A DNA stretch of 64,000 bases from Fibrobacter sp. UWP2 (GTDB lineage: Bacteria > Fibrobacterota > Fibrobacteria > Fibrobacterales > Fibrobacteraceae). The DNA lies in contig NZ_FQYM01000017.1 in the NCBI RefSeq assembly GCF_900141705.1, forward strand, positions 1-64,000. Reading direction: 5' to 3'. The translations under genes were made by a program, and so were the position numbers. This document shows positions 7,462-16,618 of this stretch, in pieces. Below the pieces are notes generated by a model. It made no database searches and was not told the DNA's origin. It saw nothing but the letters and a program-made list of their open reading frames with translations. Each line of letters starts with the position of its first letter. Positions within the stretch are counted from its first letter, which is position 1.

Positions 7462-8274
7462 TTATTCTTCGACTGCCGTAGGCGCGATCGGGAGCGGCGC
7501 GAAGGGAGGCTCGAGTTCGATGCTGATGGGGCAATGGTCCGAGCCCATGACCTTCGTATGGATCTCGGATGCGGTGACGTTCGGCACCAGGGCCTCGTCC
7601 ACAAAGGCGTAGTCCAAACGCCAACCCACGTTCCTCGCACGGGCGCCAAAGCGGTTGCTCCACCAGGAATAGACCCCCGCCTCGTTGGGGTGGAAAACGC
7701 GGAAGCTGTCGACAAAGCCGTGCTCCACGTACTTGTCCATCCAGGCTCGTTCGATGGGCAAAAAACCACTCACGTTCTCGTTTTCCTTGGGCCTCGCGAT
7801 ATCGATTTCCTTGTGACAGGTGTTGTAATCGCCCACGGTGACCACGTGCTTGCCGCTGTCGAGCCAGTGATGGCAATTCTCGAGGAACGCGTCATAAAAG
7901 CGGAGTTTATAGTCCAGTCGGTCGTCGCCACTGCCGCCATTGGGGAAATAGATGGAGTTCAGCACCCAGTCAGGGAAAACCAACTGGAGCACTCGCCCTT
8001 CCTCGTCGAATTCCTCGATGTCGAAACCGTAATTGACGGAATCGGGCTCGATTTTCGTGAAAACGGCCACGCCGCTGTAACCCTTCTTACGCCTGCAGGG
8101 GTTCCAGTAAGTCATGTAGCCGTCCAGGTTGCGGAGCGAATCGGGAACCTGGTCCTCGTCGGCGCGTACCTCTTGCAGGCACAAAATATCGGGCTGAGTC
8201 TCGGTTACCCAGTTCTCAAAACCCTTCTTGATCGCCGAACGTATCCCATTGACGTTCCAACTGTAAATATTCAT
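7462..8274 (-). CDS. xth: Exodeoxyribonuclease III
   Basis: This 270-residue AP endonuclease / 3'-5' exonuclease of the EEP superfamily acts in base-excision repair. Motifs are MNIYSWNVNGIRSA (Asn for metal binding), ILCLQEVRA (catalytic Glu), GYSGVAVFTK, VTVGDYNTCHKEIDIARPK, WRLDYAFVDEAL and the terminal GSDHCPISIEL with the catalytic His. The length is normal, with a short proline-rich tail after the SDH motif. It is transcribed alone, converging on potD. Confidence 0.95.
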   Translation of the reverse strand: MNIYSWNVNGIRSAIKKGFENWVTETQPDILCLQEVRADEDQVPDSLRNLDGYMTYWNPCRRKKGYSGVAVFTKIEPDSVNYGFDIEEFDEEGRVLQLVFPDWVLNSIYFPNGGSGDDRLDYKLRFYDAFLENCHHWLDSGKHVVTVGDYNTCHKEIDIARPKENENVSGFLPIERAWMDKYVEHGFVDSFRVFHPNEAGVYSWWSNRFGARARNVGWRLDYAFVDEALVPNVTASEIHTKVMGSDHCPISIELEPPFAPLPIAPTAVEE

Positions 8275-8486
8275 CTCTTACCGTTAAAGAAAGTGATCGC
8301 CTTAAAGATAGGTTTTTAAAAACGCAAACCGCTGTCAAAAGCGTACATTTTTTTAAAAAACCTTTTTTGGGGCCCCTCAGTCCATTCTTGTAACTAGATT
8401 TTTACAATTGCAGTGACCCGAAGTCAAAAAATTTTATTTTTTTCACAATATCTCAACAAAAAAAATGTTTTTTCTTTTGGATAATT

Positions 8487-8498
8487 TATATTTGCGAT
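8487..8498 (+). promoter_or_regulatory. -10 element directly abutting a start codon
   Basis: TATATT at 8487-8492 is followed by six bases and then the ATG at 8499. The predicted transcription start coincides with the A of the ATG, implying a leaderless mRNA. The ~190 bases upstream (8290-8480) are very AT-rich and hold no gene. Confidence 0.6.
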
Positions 8499-9101
8499 AT
8501 GAAGTTCTCGTACGCTCTTTTAAAGATTTCTCCTGTACTAGTAGCTCTTTCCATGCTGTCCGGTTGCGCCGGTTCCTCCGAAGAGACGCTTGAAGTCCCC
8601 ACCAACCTCCCTCCCATCTGTCGCGATATCGACTTCTCGGCGAACCCCGACATGCGCGAAGTGTGCGGAGTCCGCAAGGTACACAACAAGGCGTACAAGA
8701 ACATCCCGCAGCAGCGTTACCTCATCAAGCCAACCGAAACTTCCATCGTAAAGACGGGCAACAAACTAGAGCTCCGCTTCCAGAACTCCTTGCCGCTCTA
8801 CCTGGAAGGCCCAATCGTGAATGACCTCCAGTTCGGCCAAGAAAAGCGCCTGCAGAAGGTGCCCAACACCTACGACTACCATGAAATTTACAACAAGGCC
8901 TCGGGCGAACGTCTCCGCGTGTTCAAGATGAACATCCCGACCGACGCCGGCACCCGTTATGACTTCTGCTTCCGCATCCCCGAAAAGAAGGGCAGCGACA
9001 GAACCCGTAACAGGGCTATGGGTTCCAACATAGAACGCATGGACTGCGAAGACTTTGAACAGGTCGTCGCCGCCGACAGGGCAGCCAAGGCCGCCCGCTA
9101 G
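8499..9101 (+). CDS. Lipoprotein, function unknown
   Basis: This 200-residue protein has a lipoprotein signal (SMLSGC, Cys23). The mature part starts with a Glu/Thr-rich stretch and continues with CRDIDFSANPDMREVCGVR and a strand-rich middle section. Near the end an RYDFCFRIPE segment is followed by DCEDFEQVV. Four cysteines in the mature part may form disulfides. No Shine-Dalgarno is visible, consistent with the leaderless promoter. I do not recognise the family; the gene is monocistronic, bounded by its promoter and a terminator. Confidence 0.75.
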   Translation: MKFSYALLKISPVLVALSMLSGCAGSSEETLEVPTNLPPICRDIDFSANPDMREVCGVRKVHNKAYKNIPQQRYLIKPTETSIVKTGNKLELRFQNSLPLYLEGPIVNDLQFGQEKRLQKVPNTYDYHEIYNKASGERLRVFKMNIPTDAGTRYDFCFRIPEKKGSDRTRNRAMGSNIERMDCEDFEQVVAADRAAKAAR

Positions 9102-9123
9102 TTCGCCAAGCTACAATTGAACG

Positions 9124-9157
9124 GGCCGCGTCTTTAAAAGCGCGGCTCTTTTTTTGT
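9124..9157 (+). terminator. Rho-independent terminator
   Basis: GCCGCG and CGCGGC enclose a TCTTTAAAAG loop and are followed by a T-run. It ends the lipoprotein transcript of 8499-9101. Confidence 0.85.
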
Positions 9158-9183
9158 GCCCATTTTTCTAAATTTGAATACAA

Positions 9184-10074
9184 ATGACAACAGAGAGCAA
9201 GTACATCCACAACGCGCTAAAGCAGGTCCGCCTCACGACCTCGGTCTCGAGCGTCCAGGGGTTCTCCATTTCGGGGCTCGCCACCTACATGCAGTTCCCC
9301 GAACTGGACTTTTGCGTCGACATGGGAGAATGTCCGCTCTCGGCAACACCGATGAACCACGTGTTCTTGACGCACGCCCACGGGGACCACGCCCGCTGCC
9401 TCATGCGCCATCACAGCCTGCGCAAAATGATGGGCGTCGAGCGCGACAGCGTGTACTACATCCCCAAAAGCATTAGCGACGGCGCCAAGGCCTGGATCAA
9501 GGCAGAGGCCATGTTCGAGGGCGTTGGCGAGGCAAAGTTTCGCTACCCCGAGATAGAGCCCGTCAAGGCAATGGAGCGCATCCCGCTGCGCTACCGCAAG
9601 GATTTGGTGCTGGAGCCTTTTGAAGTCAAGCATTCCATCCCTGCGATGGGGGCGACCCTTTACCTGCACAAGCGCAAGTTAAAGGACGAATACCTGGGCA
9701 AGACCCCCGCCGAGATCATTGAACTCCGCACAAGCGGGGTCGAAATCACCCGCGAGGTGTACGAACCGCTCGTAAGCGTCATGGGAGACTGCCTGGGCGA
9801 GAGCCTGCTCGAGAACCCGCACGTCTTTAAATCGAAGGTGCTTGTTACCGAATGCACCTTTTTGGACGACGACGAACAGCAGATGGCGCACAAAAAGGGA
9901 CACACGCACATAGACAGCATCGTCAAGGCATTGATTAAACTGGGCGACGAAGTGAAGTGCGAACAAATTATTTTGAGCCACTTTTCGATGAAGTACTCCG
10001 AGAGGCACATCCAGGAGGCCATCGCCGAAAAGATTCCAGAGAGGTTCAAAGGCAAGGTCGTGGCGTTTTTGTAA
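9184..10074 (+). CDS. RNase Z-like metallo-beta-lactamase-fold hydrolase
   Basis: This 296-residue MBL-fold protein has the zinc motif HAHGDH (LTHAHGDHARC) near residue 63. Other expected metal ligands are the His in FEVKHSIPAMG, the Asp in SVMGDCLGES and the His in IILSHFSMKYS. The layout matches the RNase Z/ElaC-like branch that cleaves tRNA 3' trailers, although it lacks the canonical exosite arm that I could identify. The encoded tRNA in this window lacks CCA, so a 3'-processing enzyme would be needed. The gene precedes trmB, another tRNA-processing gene, by 34 bp. A TAAATT box lies 9 bases before the ATG. Confidence 0.75.
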   Translation: MTTESKYIHNALKQVRLTTSVSSVQGFSISGLATYMQFPELDFCVDMGECPLSATPMNHVFLTHAHGDHARCLMRHHSLRKMMGVERDSVYYIPKSISDGAKAWIKAEAMFEGVGEAKFRYPEIEPVKAMERIPLRYRKDLVLEPFEVKHSIPAMGATLYLHKRKLKDEYLGKTPAEIIELRTSGVEITREVYEPLVSVMGDCLGESLLENPHVFKSKVLVTECTFLDDDEQQMAHKKGHTHIDSIVKALIKLGDEVKCEQIILSHFSMKYSERHIQEAIAEKIPERFKGKVVAFL

Positions 10075-10108
10075 TTATCGCAGTTTGAGGGAAGGTTTTT
10101 AATCAACA

Positions 10109-10843
10109 ATGAAGAGTGAAGAAATTAAAGAAGAAAAGAAAGAAAAAGAAGTCGTGATTCCCGAATTTTATAGGGACTTGAACGAGGACCCCGAACAGAA
10201 GGGCCTTTGGCACTATGTGTTCCGCACCAACGGCGACCGCAAGCCCATCAAGACCGAAGACGGTCTCCCCCACAAGTTGGACTTTAACTGGAAGGACATG
10301 TTCCCCAACGTGAACGACCACGTGGAAGTAGAAATCGGCAGCGGCAAGGGAAACTTTATGACGGACTACGCCGAAAAGCACCCCGACTACTTTATTATGG
10401 GCAGCGAATGGGACTACACCTGGGCGGTCTTTGCGCTGGAACGCATGAAAAAGCGCGGTGTGCTGAACAATGCCGCCATGCTCCGCGGCGACGTCTTTTA
10501 CTTTTTGCGCGACTGCGTAAAGAGCAACACCGTGGACGCTTTCCACATGTACTTCCCGGACCCGTGGCCCAAGGAACGCCACCACAAGAACAGGCTGTTG
10601 CGCCCCGACTTTTTGGACGAGGTCGCCCGCTGCCTCAAGCCCGGCAAGCGCTTTTTTTACTGGGGGACCGACCACAAAGAATACAACGAAATCGCCCTCG
10701 AAACCTTTGACGCCTACCCCACCTGCAAGGTCGTTGTCCGCAACACCGCGGAACCTACCGAAGGGATCCAGACTGGCTTTGAACGCAAGTACAAGCGCGA
10801 GGGCAGACCAATTTACAGGAGCATTATAGAATTCGAAAAGTGA
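10109..10843 (+). CDS. trmB: tRNA (guanine-N7)-methyltransferase TrmB
   Basis: This 244-residue SAM-dependent enzyme makes m7G46 in the tRNA variable loop. Motif I is VEVEIGSGKGNFM; the family hallmark PDPWPKERHHKNR and the following RLLRPDFLDEVARCLKPG are intact, and the tail ERKYKREGRPIYR closes the active site. The first ~25 residues are a lysine/glutamate-rich extension. The assigned ATG has a GGAAGG about 13 bases upstream, so a start a few codons later is possible but less natural. Confidence 0.93.
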   Translation: MKSEEIKEEKKEKEVVIPEFYRDLNEDPEQKGLWHYVFRTNGDRKPIKTEDGLPHKLDFNWKDMFPNVNDHVEVEIGSGKGNFMTDYAEKHPDYFIMGSEWDYTWAVFALERMKKRGVLNNAAMLRGDVFYFLRDCVKSNTVDAFHMYFPDPWPKERHHKNRLLRPDFLDEVARCLKPGKRFFYWGTDHKEYNEIALETFDAYPTCKVVVRNTAEPTEGIQTGFERKYKREGRPIYRSIIEFEK

Positions 10844-10887
10844 TTTGACAAATCCTGACACTTGAAATTTTATAATTTATCCCCGCT

Positions 10888-12537
10888 ATGTTAAAACAAC
10901 TTTCGATCAACGGATTTACCCTCATCGCACAGGCCGAAGTCCCCTTCCACAAGGGCTTTACCGCCATTACGGGCGAAACGGGCGCAGGCAAGTCTGTGCT
11001 CTTGAAGGCGCTACGCATGGTCTGCGGCGACAAGGCACAAGCGAACATGGTCCGGACCGGCGAACAAAAGGCCGTTATCGAAGGGTCTTTCGATATTCAA
11101 TACGAGCCGCGCGTCAAGCAGATGCTCGAGCAGCTCGAGATCGACAGCGACGACGAACTCATCATTCGCAGGGAAATTCTTGAGAACGGCAAGGGACGCG
11201 CCCGCGTGAACGGCGCCGTGGTGAGCCTCTCCGACTTGCAAAAGCTGGGCGAAGAACTCATCCAAATGCATGGGCAAAGCGAGCAGTTGCTGCTGCGCGA
11301 TATACGCACCCACACGCAAATGCTCGACGACTACGCCAGCAACAGCGAACTCTTGGCCGAGTACGCCAAGCATTGGGCCGCCTGGAACGCGACCCTCGCC
11401 AAAATCGAGGAAACCGAGAACCGCGCCAAGGACCTGGCCGCCCAAAAGGACTTTTTGAAATTCCAGTTCGAGGAACTCTCCAAGGCGAACCTCAAGGATG
11501 GCGAAGAAGAGGAACTCGAAGACAAGGTCAGCGCAGCAAGCAAAGGCGAAGCCGAACGCCACTACCTTGACGAAATCCAGGGGATGCTGGGGACCGAGAA
11601 CGGCCTCTTGGACCAGGTCCGCATTTTGCAGGCGAAACTGCGCGGCCTCGCCGCCAAACTCCCCCGCTACGAGCAGGAATCCAACGCCCTCGCCGAGGTC
11701 GCCGACCCGTTCGAGAGCATTTGCAAGGATTTGATGCGACTCGCCCCGGCAAAGTCCCTCTCGGCGGCCGAAATCGACCGCGCCAACTCCCGCATTGCGC
11801 AAATACAAAAGCTCAAGCGCAAATACCGCACCGACGTCGCCGGCCTCATGGCCCTTGTGGAGCAGCGCCGTGCCGAACTCGAGAGCCTGGAGAACCTGGA
11901 CGCCGACCTCGAGGAACTTGAGCGCGAAGCCGCCAAAAACAAGGCAGAACTCGAACGCATTGCCGCGGATCTCACGCAAAAGCGCAAGACCGCCGCACAA
12001 AACTTTGACAACGCCGTGCAAAAGATCTTGCACAGTCTGGGCATGCCCAAGGCCACATTCAAGACGAGCATCGAAAAGCAAGCCCTGAGCCAAAACGGAG
12101 CCGACCGAATCGAATTCCTGCTGGCGCCCAACCCGGGCGAAGGCGAAAAATCCCTGCAAAAGGCGGTATCGGGCGGTGAACTTTCACGCGTTTTGCTAGC
12201 CATCAAGAGTGTAATGGCCGAACTCGACAAGGTTTCTTTGCTAATTTTTGACGAAGTCGATTCGGGAATCAGCGGCGAGGTGGGCAACAGCATCGGCGAA
12301 GCCCTCAAAAACCTGGGCAAGCACCACCAGGTGCTCACCATCACCCACCTACACCAGGTGGCAAGCCGCGCCCAGAACCAGCTGGCCGTGAGCAAAAAAG
12401 AACTTGACGGCCGCACGTTCACGTCCATCAAGGACCTGGGGTATGACGAACGAATTAACGAACTTGTACGTATGCTCGGCGGGGAGTCCGAAACGGTCCG
12501 CGAGCACGCCAAACAACTTTTGGAGAACAACAAATGA
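10888..12537 (+). CDS. recN: DNA repair protein RecN
   Basis: This 549-residue SMC-like ATPase acts at double-strand breaks. It has an N-terminal Walker A (GETGAGKS, Gly29-Ser36), two long coiled-coil arms (about 150-360) with charged heptads, the signature VSGGELSRVLLAIK and Walker B LLIFDEVDSGISG, then the THLHQVAS switch. Length is normal for RecN. A TATAAT box ends 11 bases before the ATG, so the leader is very short. The 3' end overlaps the next start by 4 bp (ATGA). Confidence 0.94.
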   Translation: MLKQLSINGFTLIAQAEVPFHKGFTAITGETGAGKSVLLKALRMVCGDKAQANMVRTGEQKAVIEGSFDIQYEPRVKQMLEQLEIDSDDELIIRREILENGKGRARVNGAVVSLSDLQKLGEELIQMHGQSEQLLLRDIRTHTQMLDDYASNSELLAEYAKHWAAWNATLAKIEETENRAKDLAAQKDFLKFQFEELSKANLKDGEEEELEDKVSAASKGEAERHYLDEIQGMLGTENGLLDQVRILQAKLRGLAAKLPRYEQESNALAEVADPFESICKDLMRLAPAKSLSAAEIDRANSRIAQIQKLKRKYRTDVAGLMALVEQRRAELESLENLDADLEELEREAAKNKAELERIAADLTQKRKTAAQNFDNAVQKILHSLGMPKATFKTSIEKQALSQNGADRIEFLLAPNPGEGEKSLQKAVSGGELSRVLLAIKSVMAELDKVSLLIFDEVDSGISGEVGNSIGEALKNLGKHHQVLTITHLHQVASRAQNQLAVSKKELDGRTFTSIKDLGYDERINELVRMLGGESETVREHAKQLLENNK

Positions 12538-13688
12538 GTGAAAAGCCATCTGAAGTCCGCCTGCGCACGCGCATTTGGAGCGTACTCAGAGCCCTTGTAT
12601 TTGTTTGTGTCATCTTCTTTATATGGAACGGCATGGCAAAGACCGCAGCGGCCTTTGTGCTCGTGGCACTCGTGATGGGCTGGGTCAACCTCTACCAGTT
12701 GCGTTCCCAAGAAATCGAGAAACCCTATTACCGGCTATGGCTCAACGTAGTCGACGGCCTTCTCTCGTTCGCGGTGATGATGAGCATCTTTATCCGCGAC
12801 CTCTACCATTCTGAGAGCGCCGAGAAAATTTTGGCGGTGGGCTGCGCCATTTTACTTGCCCGCCTCATCGCCCACACGCTCTTTAGCCTAGGCGTGCTGC
12901 GCGAAGGCAAAAAACTCCCCCAAAAGCGCCGCTGGTCCAAGCTTGCCAACATCGCGACGACCGTCACCATGGGCGTCTACCTTTTGGACCTCGAGGATTA
13001 CCAGCAAATATGCATGGTGGCGACCATTCTCCTCATTTTGGCGTCGACCGTGGCTTACGCCTACTGGTACTACCGCGACCCCGCGCACCGCAAGCCCCTC
13101 TCCATCGCAAGCCAGCTCACCATGAGCCGCATCGTGCTCACGCCCTTTTTTCTCTGGGTGTTCTTTTATGACAACGACCTGGACTACAGCAACAACAGCA
13201 TCGTTTTCAAGGTGCTCTCGCTCATCATGGTCCTGGGCTTTATGCTCACCGACTTTTTGGACGGCAAACTCGCCCGCGCCATGGGCGAAGTCAGCACGCT
13301 GGGCAAGTACCTGGACCCGTTCAGCGACAAGATCTCGAACATGACCATATTCATGTGCTTTATCGCCACGGGTTACGCCCCTGTTTGGATGGTCGCGCTC
13401 ATCTACTTCCGTGAATCGAGCGTCGAAACGCTCCGCACGCTCGCTGCAAGCGAAGGTCTCATTATGCCCGCCCGCAAAAGCGGCAAGTGGAAAACCGCCC
13501 TGCAGGGCATTGGCATCGTCATGATTTTGCTCGGGGCCATCGACCCGGTGCGCGCGCTGATTCCCGGATTCGAGAGCATTTGGAACGTGTTCCCGCAAGC
13601 GGTGATGGGCGTCATCACCGGCATTACCATCATTAGCGGCATAGACTATTTTGTTTCGAGCAAGCACATCCTCAAAAAATTCGTCTAG
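12534..13688 (+). CDS. pgsA: CDP-alcohol phosphatidyltransferase with extra N-terminal membrane domain (PgsA-like)
   Basis: The C-terminal half (about 190-384) has the complete CDP-alcohol phosphatidyltransferase motif D240-xx-DG-xx-AR-x8-G-xxx-D261-xxx-D265. It is preceded by SQLTMSRIVLTPFF and followed by the PgsA-type SSVETLRTLA...GKWKTALQ. It probably makes phosphatidylglycerophosphate from CDP-diacylglycerol and glycerol-3-phosphate in the inner membrane. Ordinary PgsA is about 180-200 residues; here a further ~185-residue segment with about five hydrophobic helices precedes it. The function of that segment is unknown. The ATG overlaps the recN stop. Confidence 0.85.
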   Translation: MSEKPSEVRLRTRIWSVLRALVFVCVIFFIWNGMAKTAAAFVLVALVMGWVNLYQLRSQEIEKPYYRLWLNVVDGLLSFAVMMSIFIRDLYHSESAEKILAVGCAILLARLIAHTLFSLGVLREGKKLPQKRRWSKLANIATTVTMGVYLLDLEDYQQICMVATILLILASTVAYAYWYYRDPAHRKPLSIASQLTMSRIVLTPFFLWVFFYDNDLDYSNNSIVFKVLSLIMVLGFMLTDFLDGKLARAMGEVSTLGKYLDPFSDKISNMTIFMCFIATGYAPVWMVALIYFRESSVETLRTLAASEGLIMPARKSGKWKTALQGIGIVMILLGAIDPVRALIPGFESIWNVFPQAVMGVITGITIISGIDYFVSSKHILKKFV

Positions 13689-13738
13689 TATAAAACTGCC
13701 GAAATTTCGCTAAAAACAAAGAAAAATTGAAAAAGCCC

Positions 13739-13767
13739 TTGCCAAAACGAGGACTTTTTTCTATATA
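13739..13767 (+). promoter_or_regulatory. Promoter of the initiator tRNA gene
   Basis: TTGCCA at 13739-13744 and TATATA at 13762-13767 are 17 bp apart. The start would fall about 7 bases before the mature tRNA 5' end. Confidence 0.75.
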
Positions 13768-13781
13768 TGGAGCTACCTCGA

Positions 13782-13855
<74 letters not shown>

Positions 13856-13860
13856 CTACA

Positions 13861-13893
13861 AAAAAACTCGGTTTAAAACCGAGTTTTTTTTGT
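13861..13893 (+). terminator. Bidirectional terminator after tRNA-fMet
   Basis: AAAACTCGGTTT and AAACCGAGTTTT form a near-perfect hairpin flanked by A and T runs. It terminates the tRNA and could also stop minus-strand transcription from the surface lipoprotein at 13943-16273. Confidence 0.85.
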
Positions 13894-13942
13894 TTTGACA
13901 GTAGTTTTAATGCCGGGGGTGGTCCTTTTTAGGGAACCCCCA

Positions 13943-16273
13943 CTATTCGGGGTAGGCGCAGCAGCGGAAGCCTATGGTCGGGGACTTGTAGAAGGCAGAA
14001 ACCTCCTTGTAGCCGACCCTTCCGCCCGTGAGGAAGACGACCTCCACATGGTCAGGGACGTAGACCAGGCTGCCCGAGATCTTGGCAAGCCATTCGTCAC
14101 CGCCATTCTTGTATTCGGAATACGGGGCGTAATCCACTCCCAGGGAGTTGCCGCTGGAGTCCTGCACGTCAAAGAACTGCAGACTGTCCTTGAAGTCCTT
14201 TTGGGTCAAGATATTGTAGAGAATCCTGGAGGTGTCGGCCTTGAACACGGTGTCGACCTTGGCCCCCTCGCGGTAGAGGAACACGGAATCGGTCGTGTAG
14301 GCAAGGCGCGTGTAGAATGGCGAGAAACGGTTGGTGCACTGCGCCATGGACTCGCGGTCGAGGCCATCGAAAATGCGGTAGCTGGCGCCCTTGATCACGG
14401 CGACGGTGTCCTCGGAACGGCCCATCACCCATTCCTGGTACTGCCCGGGCAAATCGCGGATGCCCATCGGGTTCACGCAGCGGGAGTCATGCTTGGTAAT
14501 ATCGGCAGCCGATACAGAATCGTTAGTCGCCACATTGCAATAGGTGAAGAGATACTCCGAGGAAGCCATGTCGTCTTCCTCAACAACGCCATAGGTGAGC
14601 GTCCCGCCCGAGAGGCAGACCAGTTCCCAGTCGCGCTCCTTGCAAAGACTCACGGTAAAGCCGCTCGCGCTCACCGCCTCGCACGCGGCAAGGGCTTCAG
14701 CGTGCAAAACGTTGGTCATAAAGGCGCCCGAGTCGTTCTGGTGTTCCATTTTTTCCATGCAGAAGAACGAAGTGTCAGAAGTCGAGACCGCCATAAAGCC
14801 GTCGGGACAGGTCACCTTTTGGGCGCGAGAGCCAAGCGAAACATAAATCGTATCGATAAGCGCGACCGAGTAGTAGCCTGACTTGTCGATGGAGCGGATG
14901 CGCAAAATCAGGGTGTCGCCCGGCGAGACGCGGCGGATGGTATCGGTCACAAAGGTCCCTGTGGCAGAGACGACCATGGTATCGGCATCCACCTCATAAA
15001 GCTTGGTATAACGGCCGCTGCCGCCCACGTCGTCGTACTTGACCCATTCCTTTTTAATTTGGTCGTAATGTTCGACGATGTATGTGGCGACCGTGTCGTA
15101 GCAATAGCGGGCTATGCATCCATCTGGAATAACCAGCACCGTGTCGATGTCAAATTTGTAATCGAAATTGAGCGGGTCCACGCTCTGGCTCCAGAAGATG
15201 CGCAGGCGGTTGTTGCTGTCAAGGCGGGCGAAGCCCGGGAACAGTGTATCGTCGATAGTGAAAATCTTGGTGGGCATGAGCGGCGCGATGGAGTCGGTGG
15301 TGATGAACGCCTTGTTGTCCTTGACGGTCGAAGTGCCCTCGGTACACGAGGAATTGCCGCTGGAATCCCAAGAAGAAAGACCGATAGTATATGTGGTCTC
15401 GCTCTTGAGCCCCTCGATCACCATGCGGAAGCGGTTCTGCGTGTCGTCTTCGGGATAGTAGCCTTTGCCATCCAGCACCACCAGGCGCAGGTAGTTCTTG
15501 ACCTTGTCGCCATGGGCAACCGAGTCCACCCACACGGAGTCACCGTCGCGTTGCACTCGCGCATGACGGCGGAAGAGTTCCTCCCCCGTCGAGTCAACGC
15601 CATCGGCGGTCGTGACCGTAATCTTCAGGTCGCGCAAATCCTCGTCGGCATCCTCGGACCAAATCACCACGTTGTAACCGACGATTGCTCCCGAAAGCTC
15701 CAGCGGCTTGTAAAAATCGGTCTGGTCGGTGGGACGGTTCCACTCGAACATGGCTCCCGTAGTCCACACGGAATCGCGCACCTCCACGCGGGAAGGCGGC
15801 AGGTCGTCGCCAAAATGCAGGAACACGTGCTGCACCGCGCCCACGTCGTCGCCGTCGTCATAATCGCAGAACAGCGCAACATGCAGGCTGTCGTACAGTT
15901 CCAGGTAATCGACAATGAGTTTGGTCAGGTCGATGGTGTCATAGAGCGCCTCCTTTTTGGAGGAGTACTCGTAAAAGCCGTCCGCCTTGTCGATCTGGTC
16001 GTCGTTGACCGCCTTGGAGGTGTCGTCCACCACCTTGTCGCCCACCCACAGGTACACGCCCTTGAAGTGGCTCTTGGCCATGGGGTAATGGAACCGCACT
16101 TGGTAGCACGCGGCGCCGCTGTCGGCGTCGGAGGCGCATTCGCGGAGGACCGAGATCTCGGTCGCCTCGCGCTCAAAAAGGTACTCAATGGAAGAATCGT
16201 CGTCGGAGCACGCAAGGAAAAACGTCGACAGGGCGGCGAGCAAATACAAATTCAAAAGGCGCATCAACGTCAT
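13943..16273 (-). CDS. Large surface lipoprotein with Ig/FN3-like region and C-terminal FGE-type domain
   Basis: This ~776-residue protein has a lipoprotein signal ending LACSDDDSS, with acidic residues right after the lipidated Cys. The middle (about 150-470) looks like Ig or fibronectin III repeats, for example VVIWSEDADEDLRDLKITV and GLKSETTYTIGLSSWDSSGNSS. The last ~280 residues resemble formylglycine-generating-enzyme/C-type-lectin-like domains of this genus: FMAVSTSDTSFFCMEKMEH, SLCKERDWELVC, GQYQEWVMG, ending PTIGFRCCAYPE. Probably it is displayed on the outer surface and binds something, perhaps polysaccharide. The start is the ATG at 16273; an in-frame ATG at 16264 is also possible. 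It follows the rpmA terminator by about 16 bp. Confidence 0.75.
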   Translation of the reverse strand: MTLMRLLNLYLLAALSTFFLACSDDDSSIEYLFEREATEISVLRECASDADSGAACYQVRFHYPMAKSHFKGVYLWVGDKVVDDTSKAVNDDQIDKADGFYEYSSKKEALYDTIDLTKLIVDYLELYDSLHVALFCDYDDGDDVGAVQHVFLHFGDDLPPSRVEVRDSVWTTGAMFEWNRPTDQTDFYKPLELSGAIVGYNVVIWSEDADEDLRDLKITVTTADGVDSTGEELFRRHARVQRDGDSVWVDSVAHGDKVKNYLRLVVLDGKGYYPEDDTQNRFRMVIEGLKSETTYTIGLSSWDSSGNSSCTEGTSTVKDNKAFITTDSIAPLMPTKIFTIDDTLFPGFARLDSNNRLRIFWSQSVDPLNFDYKFDIDTVLVIPDGCIARYCYDTVATYIVEHYDQIKKEWVKYDDVGGSGRYTKLYEVDADTMVVSATGTFVTDTIRRVSPGDTLILRIRSIDKSGYYSVALIDTIYVSLGSRAQKVTCPDGFMAVSTSDTSFFCMEKMEHQNDSGAFMTNVLHAEALAACEAVSASGFTVSLCKERDWELVCLSGGTLTYGVVEEDDMASSEYLFTYCNVATNDSVSAADITKHDSRCVNPMGIRDLPGQYQEWVMGRSEDTVAVIKGASYRIFDGLDRESMAQCTNRFSPFYTRLAYTTDSVFLYREGAKVDTVFKADTSRILYNILTQKDFKDSLQFFDVQDSSGNSLGVDYAPYSEYKNGGDEWLAKISGSLVYVPDHVEVVFLTGGRVGYKEVSAFYKSPTIGFRCCAYPE

Positions 16274-16288
16274 ATATAACAATGTAGC

Positions 16289-16319
16289 AAAAAAGAAAAC
16301 CGGACGTTAAACGTCCGGC
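16289..16319 (-). terminator. Terminator of the rplU-rpmA operon
   Basis: On the minus strand a perfect 9-bp stem (CCGGACGTT / AACGTCCGG with one loop base, or a slightly opened loop) is followed by a T-rich run. It separates rpmA from the lipoprotein gene downstream. Confidence 0.85.
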
Positions 16320-16354
16320 TCTCAAATTCGACTAAAGCGAACTAATTGCGAGAA

Positions 16355-16615
16355 TTAGTTTTCTTCCGGGTAGACGGAGACCTTCTGGCGCTTTGCATCG
16401 AGGCGTTCGAACTTCACCTTGCCATCGACGAGGGAGAACAAGGTGAAATCCCTGCCCATGCCCACGTTGTTGCCATTGTGGAAGTGAGAACCGCGCTGGC
16501 GCACGATGATGTTGCCAGCCTTGACGACTTCGCCCGCGTACTTCTTGACACCAAGATACTTGGCGTTACTGTCGCGGCCGTTACGTACAGAACCTTGACC
16601 TTTCTTATGTGCCAT
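16355..16615 (-). CDS. rpmA: 50S ribosomal protein L27
   Basis: This 86-residue protein begins [16 protein letters not shown] and contains [24 protein letters not shown], the hallmark of L27, which reaches the peptidyl-transferase centre. The N-terminus starts directly at the mature AHKKG sequence, with no Firmicute-type cleaved extension. It lies 3 bp after rplU in the normal order. Confidence 0.97.
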   Translation of the reverse strand: MAHKKGQGSVRNGRDSNAKYLGVKKYAGEVVKAGNIIVRQRGSHFHNGNNVGMGRDFTLFSLVDGKVKFERLDAKRQKVSVYPEEN

Positions 16616-16618
16616 GGA

